From the NCBI GenBank assembly GCA_002105175.1, contig MCGE01000009.1:1178001-1242000 (forward strand): a stretch of 64,000 nt of DNA, given 5' to 3'. This DNA is from Absidia repens. Taxonomy: Eukaryota; Mucoromycota; Mucoromycetes; Mucorales; Cunninghamellaceae. How positions within the stretch are numbered: position 1 is the first letter of the stretch; each line of letters starts with the position of its first letter. This document shows positions 1-10,232 of the stretch, piece after piece. The position numbers and the translations under genes were made by a program. The notes under the pieces were generated by a model. That model searched no databases. It saw only the letters and a program-made list of their open reading frames with translations, and was not told the origin of the DNA.

Positions 1-720
1 ACTTCCAACAGCAATTTTTTTCACCGTCAAATTAAGGATGCCATTGGACAAACAGAAGAAAGCTCAACATTGGTGACAGTCCAATATTCGGATGCATTGG
101 TAGACGTGCTGCATCTTTTTACTGAACATGGTGCACATCGTGTATTGGTCACTAGTAAAGAAAATCAACAAGAGCAACCTCCGGTTTTTATCTCACAAAT
201 GGACATCATGCGTTATCTCCAAGCACATAACCATCACATGGGCGCTATTCTTGACAAAACTGTACCGGATCTGATTCAACAATCACCGAAGCGACGCCAA
301 AAGAGGCGCCATCTGGGTCAACAAAAAGAAAAATTGGTCTCGGTGACATTCAAAACTACCGCCCTCAAGGCATTTGAACAATTGGCCCATGATCATCCCT
401 TTATCAATGCACTTCCTATTTTGGATGATGAAGACTATTTGGTGGGTGATATTAGCCCGAAGGATTTACGTACATTAAACAAAGCTCGATTGAATGATTT
501 GTCCAAGCCAGTGCTAATGTTCCTCAAATCAAACCGTGGTGATGATAACATCGCTCCTATGACTTGCCATCATCGGTTTACCTTATCTCAAATCATGGCG
601 GCCTTTGTATTAAGGAAAGCATCTCGCCTTTGGTGGGTTGATCAAGATGGTCATGTTTTAGGTGTGATTACTCTTACGGATGTATTGGGTTATTTTTTGG
701 ATGATTCTTATGATTTTTAG
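1..720 (+). CDS. CBS-domain protein, Sds23/Moc1-like (5' end outside window)
   Basis: The reading frame is open from base 1 to the TAG stop, and the first in-frame ATG lies well inside a domain, so the gene begins before the window. About 240 residues are visible. Cystathionine-beta-synthase (CBS) signatures appear as hydrophobic strand and helix blocks: HRVLV near the start, INALPILDDEDYLVGDIS in the middle, and SRLWWVDQDGHVLGVITLTDVLGYF at the C-terminus. CBS pairs bind adenine nucleotides. The arrangement of several CBS units with a spacer containing FLKSN resembles fungal Sds23/Moc1 regulators, which act on PP2A-type phosphatases and stress or cell-cycle control. That family assignment is an inference; an AMPK gamma subunit (Snf4) is the main alternative. 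No intron is visible in this part. Confidence 0.6.
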   Translation, partial: TSNSNFFHRQIKDAIGQTEESSTLVTVQYSDALVDVLHLFTEHGAHRVLVTSKENQQEQPPVFISQMDIMRYLQAHNHHMGAILDKTVPDLIQQSPKRRQKRRHLGQQKEKLVSVTFKTTALKAFEQLAHDHPFINALPILDDEDYLVGDISPKDLRTLNKARLNDLSKPVLMFLKSNRGDDNIAPMTCHHRFTLSQIMAAFVLRKASRLWWVDQDGHVLGVITLTDVLGYFLDDSYDF

Positions 721-946
721 TTTATATTAGCTTAGTTTATACCCTCCCTCCCTTCCAAAAGAAATAATAATACAATAAAAAACCCTTCCACCATTTCGAT
801 TTGACATTTTGAACATCCGCGCTTACAATTTTTCTTCTTTTTCTATATTTTTTCTTTTTTGAGTTTTCTTTGTATTCTACACTTTTTTTTTTATTTTATT
901 TTTTTCCAACCTTCTCTTAGACCAGTTCCCAATATTACACTGTTGG

Positions 947-3615
947 ATGTACGCTCAACAACATCAATCTCATATACCCGGGCAACAGGGAATTGGCCAA
1001 ACGTTACCTCCAGTACCCGTGGGGATTGATACTATGCATACCTCTCCTTTGCCTTCTGGTGCCATGCCCAATGGAACTCGTTTACAAGTTGGCAAATATC
1101 AAGTTATTATACACAATTTTATTGCTGAAGGTACTGTGATTCGAAAGAAAAGATGATGAAGTGATGAAATGGTAGTATCGCTTCAGGTCTAATTTTTTTT
1201 TTTTTTCACTATTATAGGTGGATTTGCTCATGTATATCTTGCTAGGATTGAAGGGAAATCTGGATATGTTGTGTTAAAAAGGGTGGCTGTACCAGATGCC
1301 GAACGCTTGAAAATGGTGGAAAAGGAAATAGAATTCATGGTAAGGATGGGGTGATGAAGTAGATGGAAGACAGTGACATATTTTCTAACTATTCTCTTTC
1401 TTTACTTCGACTTGTTGTCATGACTATGATGGTTACGGTGATATTAGCGTCGATTAGGGAATCACAAGTACATTGTGCGCTATTATGAATCAAGGGTGGA
1501 TTCATTGCCTATTGGTGGCTTTGAAGCTTTAATCTTGATGGAATACTGCCCTGGTAAGGATGACACAACTAATCCATTCAATTATCGAAAGCACGATACT
1601 AATAATAATCTTCTTTTCGTTTTAGGTGGTGGTGTGATTGATTTGATGAATCGAAGATTACAACAACGCCTTACTGAACCTGAAATACTGAACATATTCA
1701 GTAATGTTTGCGAAGTAAGTACTCTAAAACATTACAATCTCTCAACTCCAGACACTGATTTTTTTTATTCATACTTTCTAGGCACTTGCATACATGCATT
1801 ATTGTCAACCTCCCGTACTACATCGTGATTTGAAGGTAATAAAATAATAGTATGACATTAATTTCATAGCTGATTTTTGTTATTCATTCGTTCTTCGCTT
1901 TCTTATAGGTAGAAAATATTCTGATACTCTCTCAAGACCAATACAAACTCTGTGATTTTGGATCAGCCGCACTTTCCAAAGGATCCTACGTACCATCAAC
2001 ACTAAAAGAAATACAAAAGGTGGAAGATGATGTCCAACGACATACAACACTCCAATACCGTGCTCCTGAAATGATCGATATCTATCAAAAGAAACCAATC
2101 AATGAAAAAGCGGATATTTGGGTATGAAAATCAACGATATTAAAGACGAAAAATAGACTACAGACTGACATTTTTATATGTGTGATTAATAGGCACTTGG
2201 CGTCCTTTTATACAAACTTTGTTATTACACCACTCCATTCGAAGAACAAGGCCAGCTCGCCATTTTGAATGCCCACTACTCGATCCCGCAAACTCCATAC
2301 TTCTCCAATGATTTGAGGCAACTTATCATTTCCATGTTACAGGAAGATCAGCAAAAACGACCCAATATTTATCAGGTTGTGAAATCAGTATCTGATCTAA
2401 TGAATGTAGAATGTCCAATTCGAAACGTAAGCAACCAAAAATATAAAATGTAGGGCAAGAACGATTCTTTAACTTTATCCTTTTTATATATTTACAGATA
2501 TATCAAGATAAAAGATCAAGTCCCTCTTCACAGTTTGAATCACCTGCCACGAATCACCACAACGACAGCCCATCATCCATCTTTGAAAAACTACCTAATT
2601 CTCCACCACAGTTACCCAATATCACACCTATGCGGCGTGGTCGACCTATACGGCAAGAAAAGGATATATCTGGAACTTCAACGCCTTCATTCCCAATATC
2701 TACACCTCAGCCACAAATACCAACGGCGCCATCCGGTAGAACGACACCATCTGCATTTGATCCGTTCGATCCATCACAGATCAAAGTCCATGGCGATCAG
2801 GATTTCGATTATACGCAATCAACAAGATCTTCATCATCAGCCACTCCGAACAACGGGTTTGACAACGAAGATTTCACGGCAACCTTCAGCAATGACGATG
2901 GCATCTCCTCTAACGACACAGCTTACCCTTGGCAATTAGAATCTCAGACGCTGGATCCGATTTCTATACCACCTGAAAACTCGCAACAAATACAACAAGA
3001 CTATCACCGACGACAACATACACCATCATCATCATCCCTAGCACGGCAACATCCTCACTTCAGCAATCAAACGGCAGTGGCAGCACCTTCGGCAGTAGTA
3101 CAAGTGCGACGATAATGAGCACCAAAAGCACCAAAAGCATTCGTGATTTTATGGAAAGGAAAAGAGCTCCAAATTCTTCACCATCGCCTTCACCAAAACC
3201 AGCATCTTCGCCATTATCGGAAAGCACAGCTCCGCCGTCATCATCAGTGCCATCAGTCAAGACGGCAGTAGAACAAATGGAAGGATCGCCGGGTAGTGAT
3301 ATAGGGTCATCAGCAACAGTACGCTCGTCATTTTCATCTGTCAAAGCAACGATCGAACAGATGCAATCATCGTCCAGTAGCAATTCATCTGATCAGGCAC
3401 AGACAAAGGAGCGGCCATATCGTCCGAAGCCCCCACCAAAGCCCGCAAGATTCCGTACCAAACCTTCTTCGACTTCAACTACCACCACCTCAGACAATGG
3501 CGCATGCTCTAGCGGTGTGTCTTCCTCCGATTCCCCTCAACCACCTTCTATATCTGAATTTGACGACAAGTTTCCCACTGTAGAACAATTGTACACTTCC
3601 CTTCCTTCTAGATAG
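947..3615 (+). CDS. Ark1/Prk1/AAK1 (NAK family) endocytic Ser/Thr kinase, frame broken once
   Basis: Eight exons: 947-1130, 1218-1339, 1448-1553, 1626-1714, 1782-1835, 1909-2121, 2193-2426, 2498-3615. The joined frame gives a kinase domain at about residues 50-325: glycine loop EGGFAHVYLAR, ion-pair lysine in VLKRV, catalytic HRDLK (181-185) followed by VENIL, and DFG (201-203). The order HRDLKVENIL then CDFGSA is typical of the NAK family (yeast Ark1, Prk1, Akl1; animal AAK1, BIKE), which phosphorylates endocytic adaptors at actin patches. A long Ser/Pro-rich tail follows, containing PKPPPKP flanked by basic residues, which resembles the Abp1 SH3 ligand known in yeast Ark1/Prk1. Between 2977 and 3112 the frame must move by one base; a run of three C at 3036-3038 fits a missing base. 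With that base restored the protein is about 706 residues. Confidence 0.85.
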
Positions 3616-3754
3616 TTTTTTTTTTTTTTTATTCATCGTCGGTCATTGAAATATGAAATAAAACACAGTGCTTTTTTTTTTTTGTGCACACCTGTATCCT
3701 CTCTTTTGCTCTCTCTTTCGCCCTCTCCTACCCCCTCCCTCATCCCTCAGCAGT

Positions 3755-5298
3755 ATGGCTCACACGGAACGGCATTGGACACTTTGTATCGATAAATTAT
3801 GGTCAACTCAACTCAAAGATCCTATCAATTGTCTTACCATTGGCAAACCTTTCATTGAAGATCTCAGCGAAGAAAACGATATACTGATTGGCACGACAGC
3901 GGGACGTGTTTTAACATTGAACCAAACAAAGGTAAACTAGTATATTTCATCATATTCACAGCGACATAGCTCACTTTGGTTTTTTTTTTTATTGTTCGTC
4001 TAGCCAGTGGTGGAGCTACTTGAAACAAAGGGGGTGCTGTTCAAACTCTCAATTTACAATACTTGACTGGCCATGGCGCAAAAGATTTGGTTGTGGGCGA
4101 TGCCGATGGAGTGGTCACACTATTTTCCAAGCAACAGATCTTGACCAAACGTCCAGTAGGTGCTCCATTAGTGCCATTGACATTCATGAGAATCTAGGTA
4201 ACGTATTTTTATATATGTTGGTACTAACCTGTTTTTGTTCCTAACTCTGTTTTTGTTCCTAACTGTCTGTTTATATTGTACATGTAGTGGGCGGTTATGA
4301 AATCATTGTTGGTGATACAAGTGGAATGATCAGTAGTTTTCGTCAACATGATAACTTGTGGAAATTTAACCTGGAACAGTGGAGTAGGAAGATGGCTGCT
4401 GATGGAACGGTAAGTGAAACCATTTTTATGGTAGTGGTGATGACGATGATGATTCTAACATCGACATCCTTTTTTTTTTTTTTAATCCCATAATGTGTTT
4501 AGAAGGATCGACAATCAGCACAGTGACATGTATCCATTCCGCCAGATTGACTGATTTATTTGGGCTACAAATGTCATGTTTACTTGTGTCCAATGGTTTG
4601 CCAATGATATACTTTATACAACAAGGACAATGTATTCAACTTTGCGGACACTCTCTCCTATTCAATCGGTAATATGTCGTCATACAAAAGAAAGATCCTT
4701 TATTCGGTACTCATTGACATTGGTATTTTATATAGATGTGCTCAGGAAACTTTTTGACAGAGCGAACAAAAAGAAGGATTATGAACGACACAGTGACTAA
4801 ATCAAGACGAACGATGGATAGAAAATTGGATTCTCCTCAAGTTTTACTGGGCGGTCAGGACGGGAATATCTATGTGATGATTGATTTTGAGGTAATCATA
4901 TATGGTACCTACAAAAAAAAAACAAAAAAAAAACAAAACGAAATCACTGATACGCGTTCCTAGATATACCCATGGCTCCGAGTGGGTTACTATATCAACC
5001 AAATCATTTGTTTCAGGCCGTCAGGATTACCGGACCATGAAGCTGACTTGGTGATTTGTATGGGTCATTCGAATGAAATTAAGATATGTCACAATGGCGA
5101 GGTAAGTATTTACTTAAACAGTAGGGACTGGGCAAAAAACTCACAAAATGATTTTAGATCATAGCGGATGTCGAAACGAGGGATTGGCCACATACAATGA
5201 CTATGGGAGACGTAAATACCGATGGGAAAGATGAACTAGTAGTGGGTCTATTGGATCAGTCAGTGGAAGTATACCGCTATCGCGTAGATTATCTTTAG
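3755..5298 (+). CDS. FG-GAP/integrin-alpha-like repeat protein (ITFG2-like?), several frame breaks
   Basis: Seven exons with good splice sites: 3755-3931, 4004-4197, 4288-4409, 4503-4668, 4736-4891, 4964-5101, 5158-5298. The product, about 365 residues if four missing bases are allowed, has repeated beta-propeller blades of the type L-V-V-G-D-x-x-G-x-V: ILIGTTAGRVLTL, LVVGDADGVVTLF, IIVGDTSGMISSF, LLGGQDGNIYVM and, at the C-terminus, MGDVNTDGKDELVVGLLDQSVEVYR. The last is a clear FG-GAP block. The overall layout recalls ITFG2, a KICSTOR-complex subunit of nutrient signalling, but this is weak by eye. Each break needs one extra base: at G5 (4030-4034), near GG (4159-4160), near AAGG (4503-4506) and at T5 near 4750. 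Read as a working gene with sequence errors; a decaying gene is possible. Confidence 0.5.
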
Positions 5299-6949
5299 TA
5301 GTTAGTAGTTAATGTAGATAGAATTGTTTGATGTGTAGTTATACCCCCCCCCATTTTTTGAAATTTATTCATTCCCATTCCTCTCGCTATGTTTGCATTT
5401 TTATTGAAATAAACTCAAATCTATTTGTACAACCTTAGGTCGACACCTAGTTACAATTGTTTGAAAGTGTTGTTTATGGCAGCTGGTGTTAGGTGCCTGA
5501 TATGGTGGGGCGGGTTAGATGTTAGTTGACTTTGATGGGCTGGGTTGGGCACTTGGTTCACGTTGCCCACACATCCGCCTAAAAAAAATCATGCGGACAT
5601 TTAAAAAACTCAAAAGATTTTTTTTTTTTTTCGCCAATAAAAGAAACCTTTTTGTTTTTCTTCCTCTTTTTATAATATAATCATCTTGGCCGCTTCAATG
5701 AAATATTGGACATCTTGTATTAGTGTTAGATTGTGAATCAGGGGCACTTTATAAAGTGCAGTACAAACATACATGGAAAACCCCTTTTATTTTGAATTCA
5801 AGATTTGAGGGGGTAGGCGGTAACGTTTAGATTAGTCTCATATTAGGATAGTGCTATGGAATCCATTAGTAGCTTAGCTCAATGTTATTGTCACGATTCA
5901 TATCTGCATCTGAATAAAAAGTGTATTGTCTTTTTATTATTAGTCTCAATTGTACATTTGATCTTGTCGAAGATAAACTATGTGAATGTGTGTATTTGTG
6001 TGTATGAATATGTATGTGTAAAAACAGAAGAATGGGTTGGGTATTAGACGAGTTCTAATTATCGCGCTCCGTGATTTGCTTATTGATATACATATATAAT
6101 ATATATATATATATATGTAGTTAGTAGATGTGTGTGTGTGTGTGTCAAAAAACCAATACGTTGGTGAGCTGTATGGTATAAAGTCTAGCCACCAACTGTG
6201 CCAAAGATATGAAACACAGGAACCTACCATAATCAAATGTTTATTGCCACTATGCATGTATGCATTGCGACTTTTTTTTTCTTTTTGTGGTATAATATTC
6301 TTTGTCACCATTTCATTTCGTTTTTAATAAGGTGGATCCCCTGCTTTCTTAGTGAGATGGCATTAAGTAATGGCTGTGACGAACAGCTATACTGCTCAAT
6401 GTTAGACGCTCCTTTACGTTTGGAAGAAAGATGCAGTCGCTTTCATAGCCTAGCTTCTCAGCCATTACTTACTCGATGATTCTATACCGTCCCTGCACTG
6501 AAGTTTATATAAGTACAATATATTACCGTACATTTTATGCTCTGTTTGTAAAGTATGGCAGTGGGTCAACCTTCCTTATCTGCAAGCTGAACAGTAAATA
6601 TTGAATCCCAGACGCTATATTTTTTTTTTATCTTTGATCATCCTTCTCCAGAAAAGACAATGATATACTGTGGATTTTTAATCCCATTCCTCGGAAATCA
6701 CTATCTAAGCTGTTCATGTTGGGTTTTCAAATTAAACAGTTTACATTATTATTTCTCGCCCCACACTCCAGCATCTGCTTACATTATCTATTCTGCTATT
6801 AATTAATCAGAAGCTTGATTTCTCTCCAGCATGCTGTAGTGAATTCAAATGGAAGACATGTTCACGAAAGCAATTAAAAAAATATCTTCTGTTTAACAAA
6901 TAAAAAAAACAGTATCATTTCCAGGGGTAGGGGAAGGATGAACGAACAA

Positions 6950-6975
6950 TGACTCACATCTTCAGTGTTGAGTCA
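6950..6975. promoter_or_regulatory. Pair of Gcn4/CPC1-type sites upstream of OTC
   Basis: TGACTCA is at 6950-6956 and its reverse TGAGTCA at 6969-6975, about 160-190 bases before the OTC start codon. TGACTCA is the established target of fungal Gcn4/CPC1/CpcA bZIP factors that induce amino-acid biosynthesis on starvation. Two copies 19 bases apart, ahead of an arginine gene, make a functional role likely but unproven. Confidence 0.65.
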
Positions 6976-7041
6976 GAGACCCCACACTAATATATTTACT
7001 CCGACCCTGATAACATTCATCCGAGAAAATTAAAAAAAGGA

Positions 7042-7048
7042 TATAAAA
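7042..7048 (+). promoter_or_regulatory. TATA-like box of OTC gene
   Basis: TATAAAA lies about 90 bases upstream of the OTC start codon, downstream of the two TGACTCA sites. This is the normal order of activator sites, TATA box and start. Confidence 0.45.
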
Positions 7049-7137
7049 GAAGTTTCGCAACGACCATTTTAAATTTGAAATAAAAAAAATTCCCATTTTT
7101 CTAGTATTTATTCACTACAAAAACCACAAAAAGCATC

Positions 7138-8629
7138 ATGGCACCTCTATCCATTGTAAGCAAGAAACCTCAACATTTCATCACCACCGCTGATTTCACG
7201 GCGGATCAACTGTTTGATTTTATCCATGAAGCTATTCAACACAAAGTACAAGCTAAGTATCAATACCCTGAACCTTGCAAAGACCGACCATTGACTGGAA
7301 AAACTTTGGCTGTGATGTTTTCTAAACGATCCACCCGAACTCGTGTAGCTACTGAATCAGCGGTTGCCTATCTTGGTAAGTTAAAAATAATAATATTTGG
7401 AGGACAGTTATGTTAAATATGATTATTATACTGCTGGTATCATTGCCTAGATCCATCTGGTTAAATTCAGCAGTATGATAAGCGTATATCTCTTCCCTTT
7501 TCGAAAATCAATGTACGTTTTCTTAATATGCCGTTTTTTTTGTTTTGTTTTTTTATATACAGGTGGTCATGCCATGTTTTTGGGCTCGCAAGATATTCAA
7601 CTCGGTGTAAATGAATCATTGCTCGATACATCTATTGTTGTCAGCTCAATGGTTGATGGAATTATGGCACGAGTAGGTGGTCACCATGAAATTGAGGTGA
7701 GTCTGCTTTTTTTTTTTTTTTTTTTTTTTTTTTGGAAAATAATAATAATGAACAAACAAACTGACAGCTGTCTTTCAATTTCTATTGTATCAAACAAACT
7801 GTAGCTTCTTGCAAAGGAATCATCTGTGCCAGTGATCAATGCACTATCAGCAAAATATCATCCTACACAGATTTTAGCTGATTTGATGACCATTCATGAA
7901 TATATTCATCATCGTGATAATAATATCTCTGGTGATCAATATACCGCTCACACTCAACACCCTCGTGAAACTCTACCAGGTCTGAAGGTTGCTTGGGTTG
8001 GAGATGCAAATAATATCATTCAAGAAATTTTGGTTGCTTTCCCTAAAGTTGGTATCAGTGTCTCAGTGGCTGCCCCTGAAGGATATGTATGCGATGATGA
8101 TGTAATTGCGATTGCCAAGGCGGATGCTCAAAAAACTGGCGCTTCTTTGTTGTTCACTACTAAGCCGGAAGAAGCTGTGAAGGATGCTGATATTATTATC
8201 ACTGATACATGGTATGTTTATTTTTTTACATATAAAGGAAGGAAATCAAAAAAGGAGATATTTAACTAATATTTGTAACGTATCATATTTAATATTATTA
8301 GGATCAGCATGGGCCAAGAGGATGAAAAAGTAAAACGACTACAAGAATTTGAAGGATATCAAGTAACCATGGATTTAGCAAAGCGTGGTGGAGCTAAACC
8401 AAATTGGCGATTTATGCATTGCCTGCCTCGAAAACCTGAAGAAGTAGATGATGAGGTAAAAAAAAAAAAAAAAAAATTAACAAGCAAAATGACATACGAA
8501 AGTAAACCCTAACTGTCTCTTTTGCAGGTATTTTACTCTGATCGATCACTTGTATTCCCTGAAGCTGAAAATAGAAAATGGACTATTCTGTCCGTCATAG
8601 ATCGACTCATTGTCAAAGGTGGTTTCTAA
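7138..8629 (+). CDS. Ornithine carbamoyltransferase
   Basis: Catalyses carbamoyl phosphate plus ornithine to citrulline in arginine synthesis. Five exons (7138-7375, 7563-7696, 7805-8211, 8302-8455, 8528-8629) join in frame to 344 residues, the usual size. Signature motifs are present: the carbamoyl-phosphate loop SKRSTRTR (STRTR at 65-69), the HPTQ motif after [13 protein letters not shown], and the C-terminal HCLPR motif in [16 protein letters not shown], whose Cys and Arg bind ornithine. The N-terminus ([10 protein letters not shown]...) has two lysines and no acidic residue before position 19. That is only a weak hint of a mitochondrial presequence, so the compartment is unclear. Two TGACTCA sites upstream suggest general amino-acid control. 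The carbamoyl-phosphate synthase gene lies 5 kb downstream on the other strand. Confidence 0.95.
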
Positions 8630-10232
8630 TCAGAAGCGCATAGTTTAACCTTTCCTCACTGTCTCATAGAATAATAAATAAAAAGCATAATTTCAATATC
8701 ACTAAAACTTAATTTTTCCCTTAACTTGCGCAAGTCTCTGGACACTCAAATTCAAAAAGCAGTGCTCATCCAAAAAAAAAAAGTGGGATATTTCAAATCC
8801 CGCACACATGAATTTTTTAATTGCTTTCATCTTAATTTTTTCCGCTCTCTTTCTTTTCTTCCATTTCTTCTGCACCATTCAACTTCTATGAGGTTATGAT
8901 GATCTTAGATTAGGGTCAGGACTAGTTTAGAAAGGTTTTCAGATTAGGGATTACAACATGCATGGGGAAATCTTTTCATTTTGGATTCAAGATTCGGAAC
9001 AACCATTGGTTGGCTTCGCAGAGTCTTCACTAGCTTAGTTTATTTAGTACAAAGTTCGAATTTATATTTGAATAAAATATGTCTCTCACTTGCTTCAATG
9101 AAACATGTCCCATTAGCGTCTCTCATGTCTTGTGCAATAGATCCGTTTTTACTACTAACATCCCTTTTTGATTAGTATCGACCATTTTTGTGCTTCAATT
9201 TCAATGGAAAGATGTAGTTTTAGCTTCCCGCATACCTTGTACAGTATATTAGCTCCCATTTTACAATTGCTTCTATCCTTCTATTGAACCACTTGTTACA
9301 ATAAGCCCCTCATCTTTGGTTGTAATATGTATCAATATGTTTTAATAAATATGTCTTTTTAATAACTATCCTCTGATCCATCGGATAGTGAGAAAGAATG
9401 TTATTGTAGTTGTTTTGTGAGTGTTCTATCTAACAATAGCTTTCTTGTTTGGTCAGAGCTTCAGCACCAGTCTGACAGTTCTTAGGTCTTTAATATGATG
9501 TATCGATTAATTCCTGCTCTATCAATCATATGGTTAAACCTATCCTAGACGTCGGTGTAGTCACCTTAATAAACTATTTTCTCTGATTTCTAGCTCACCT
9601 GCTCTGATTACCTCATCTTACGGTCTGGAAACTAGGTGAAAAATTTAGGTCACTTAATATCAAAAGCTGCCTTCTTCCTGCTCGATCAGCTGTATTAGTG
9701 AATTTAGAATGGGAGGTGGATGTATCCGCCACTACCAGTTAATCCCCCGCCTCTGATTCCCGAAATGTTTATTTTTTCGCCCTGTCCCGACCTCTGTAGT
9801 GTCCCAGCGGTTAGTGTGCAGCCCTAGGTCATTTAAGAAGAAAACATAACTCTATTCCTGCCCTACTATTGCCTTAACACTCTTATTAATTAACCTAGAC
9901 CGTGCTGCCAGCGTAAATTTTCCTGTAAAATATCGTAGTCTCTATTGTATCTAGGTCACTGTTTTCATTGTGCATGGTGTAATACCCCTCCCAAAACAAA
10001 ACACCAGTTGGATCTGAAGAGTCACCAATTTAAGGGCGAATGGCGGAAGCTTCGGTACCTTATTTTGTCTATTTATTATGTATAATCTGCTATTTCTTTT
10101 TACATGATCTTTTGTAAAACGATATAATGAATCTCCGCAGTTTTCGACGCAAAAATAAAATGGTCTTATTTTTTATTATTATATATTTTGTCTATTCATT
10201 TTGAAATATATCAATTGATTGGGTTATAATCC
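8630..10232 (+). repeat. Intergenic region largely filled by a long (about 1.2 kb) copy of the dispersed repeat
   Basis: After the OTC poly(A) region, about 8788-9985 matches in order two other places in the window (about 50185-51340 and 59285-60420). Shared landmarks are a CCGCACACATG start block, a pyrimidine tract, TGCATGGGGAAA followed by CTTTTCATTTTGGATTCA, the AATAAAATATGTCT block, the TCTTGTGCAATAGATCC block, and TTACAATGAGCCC followed by a second AATAAA block. No open frame of note and no recognisable protein. Confidence 0.7.

Larger units (their letters stand above)
5299..7137. other. Intergenic region with one degenerate dispersed repeat and simple repeats
   Basis: No gene was recognised here. 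A degenerate + strand copy of the dispersed repeat family lies at about 5755-5960. AT and GT microsatellites occur at about 6090-6145. A 13-bp perfect inverted repeat (TAAGTAATGGCTG at 6364-6376 and its complement at 6459-6471) brackets about 80 bases. The last 190 bases are the promoter of the ornithine carbamoyltransferase gene. Confidence 0.6.

Noticed and set aside
2535..2939. Open frame of 134 codons overlapping the kinase tail
   Set aside because: It is a different frame of the real last kinase exon, with His/Arg-rich composition typical of a shadow.
4159..4175. A 16-base GT...AG stretch that would repair the frame in the FG-GAP gene
   Set aside because: Far too short to be spliced; a missing base explains this and the other breaks better.
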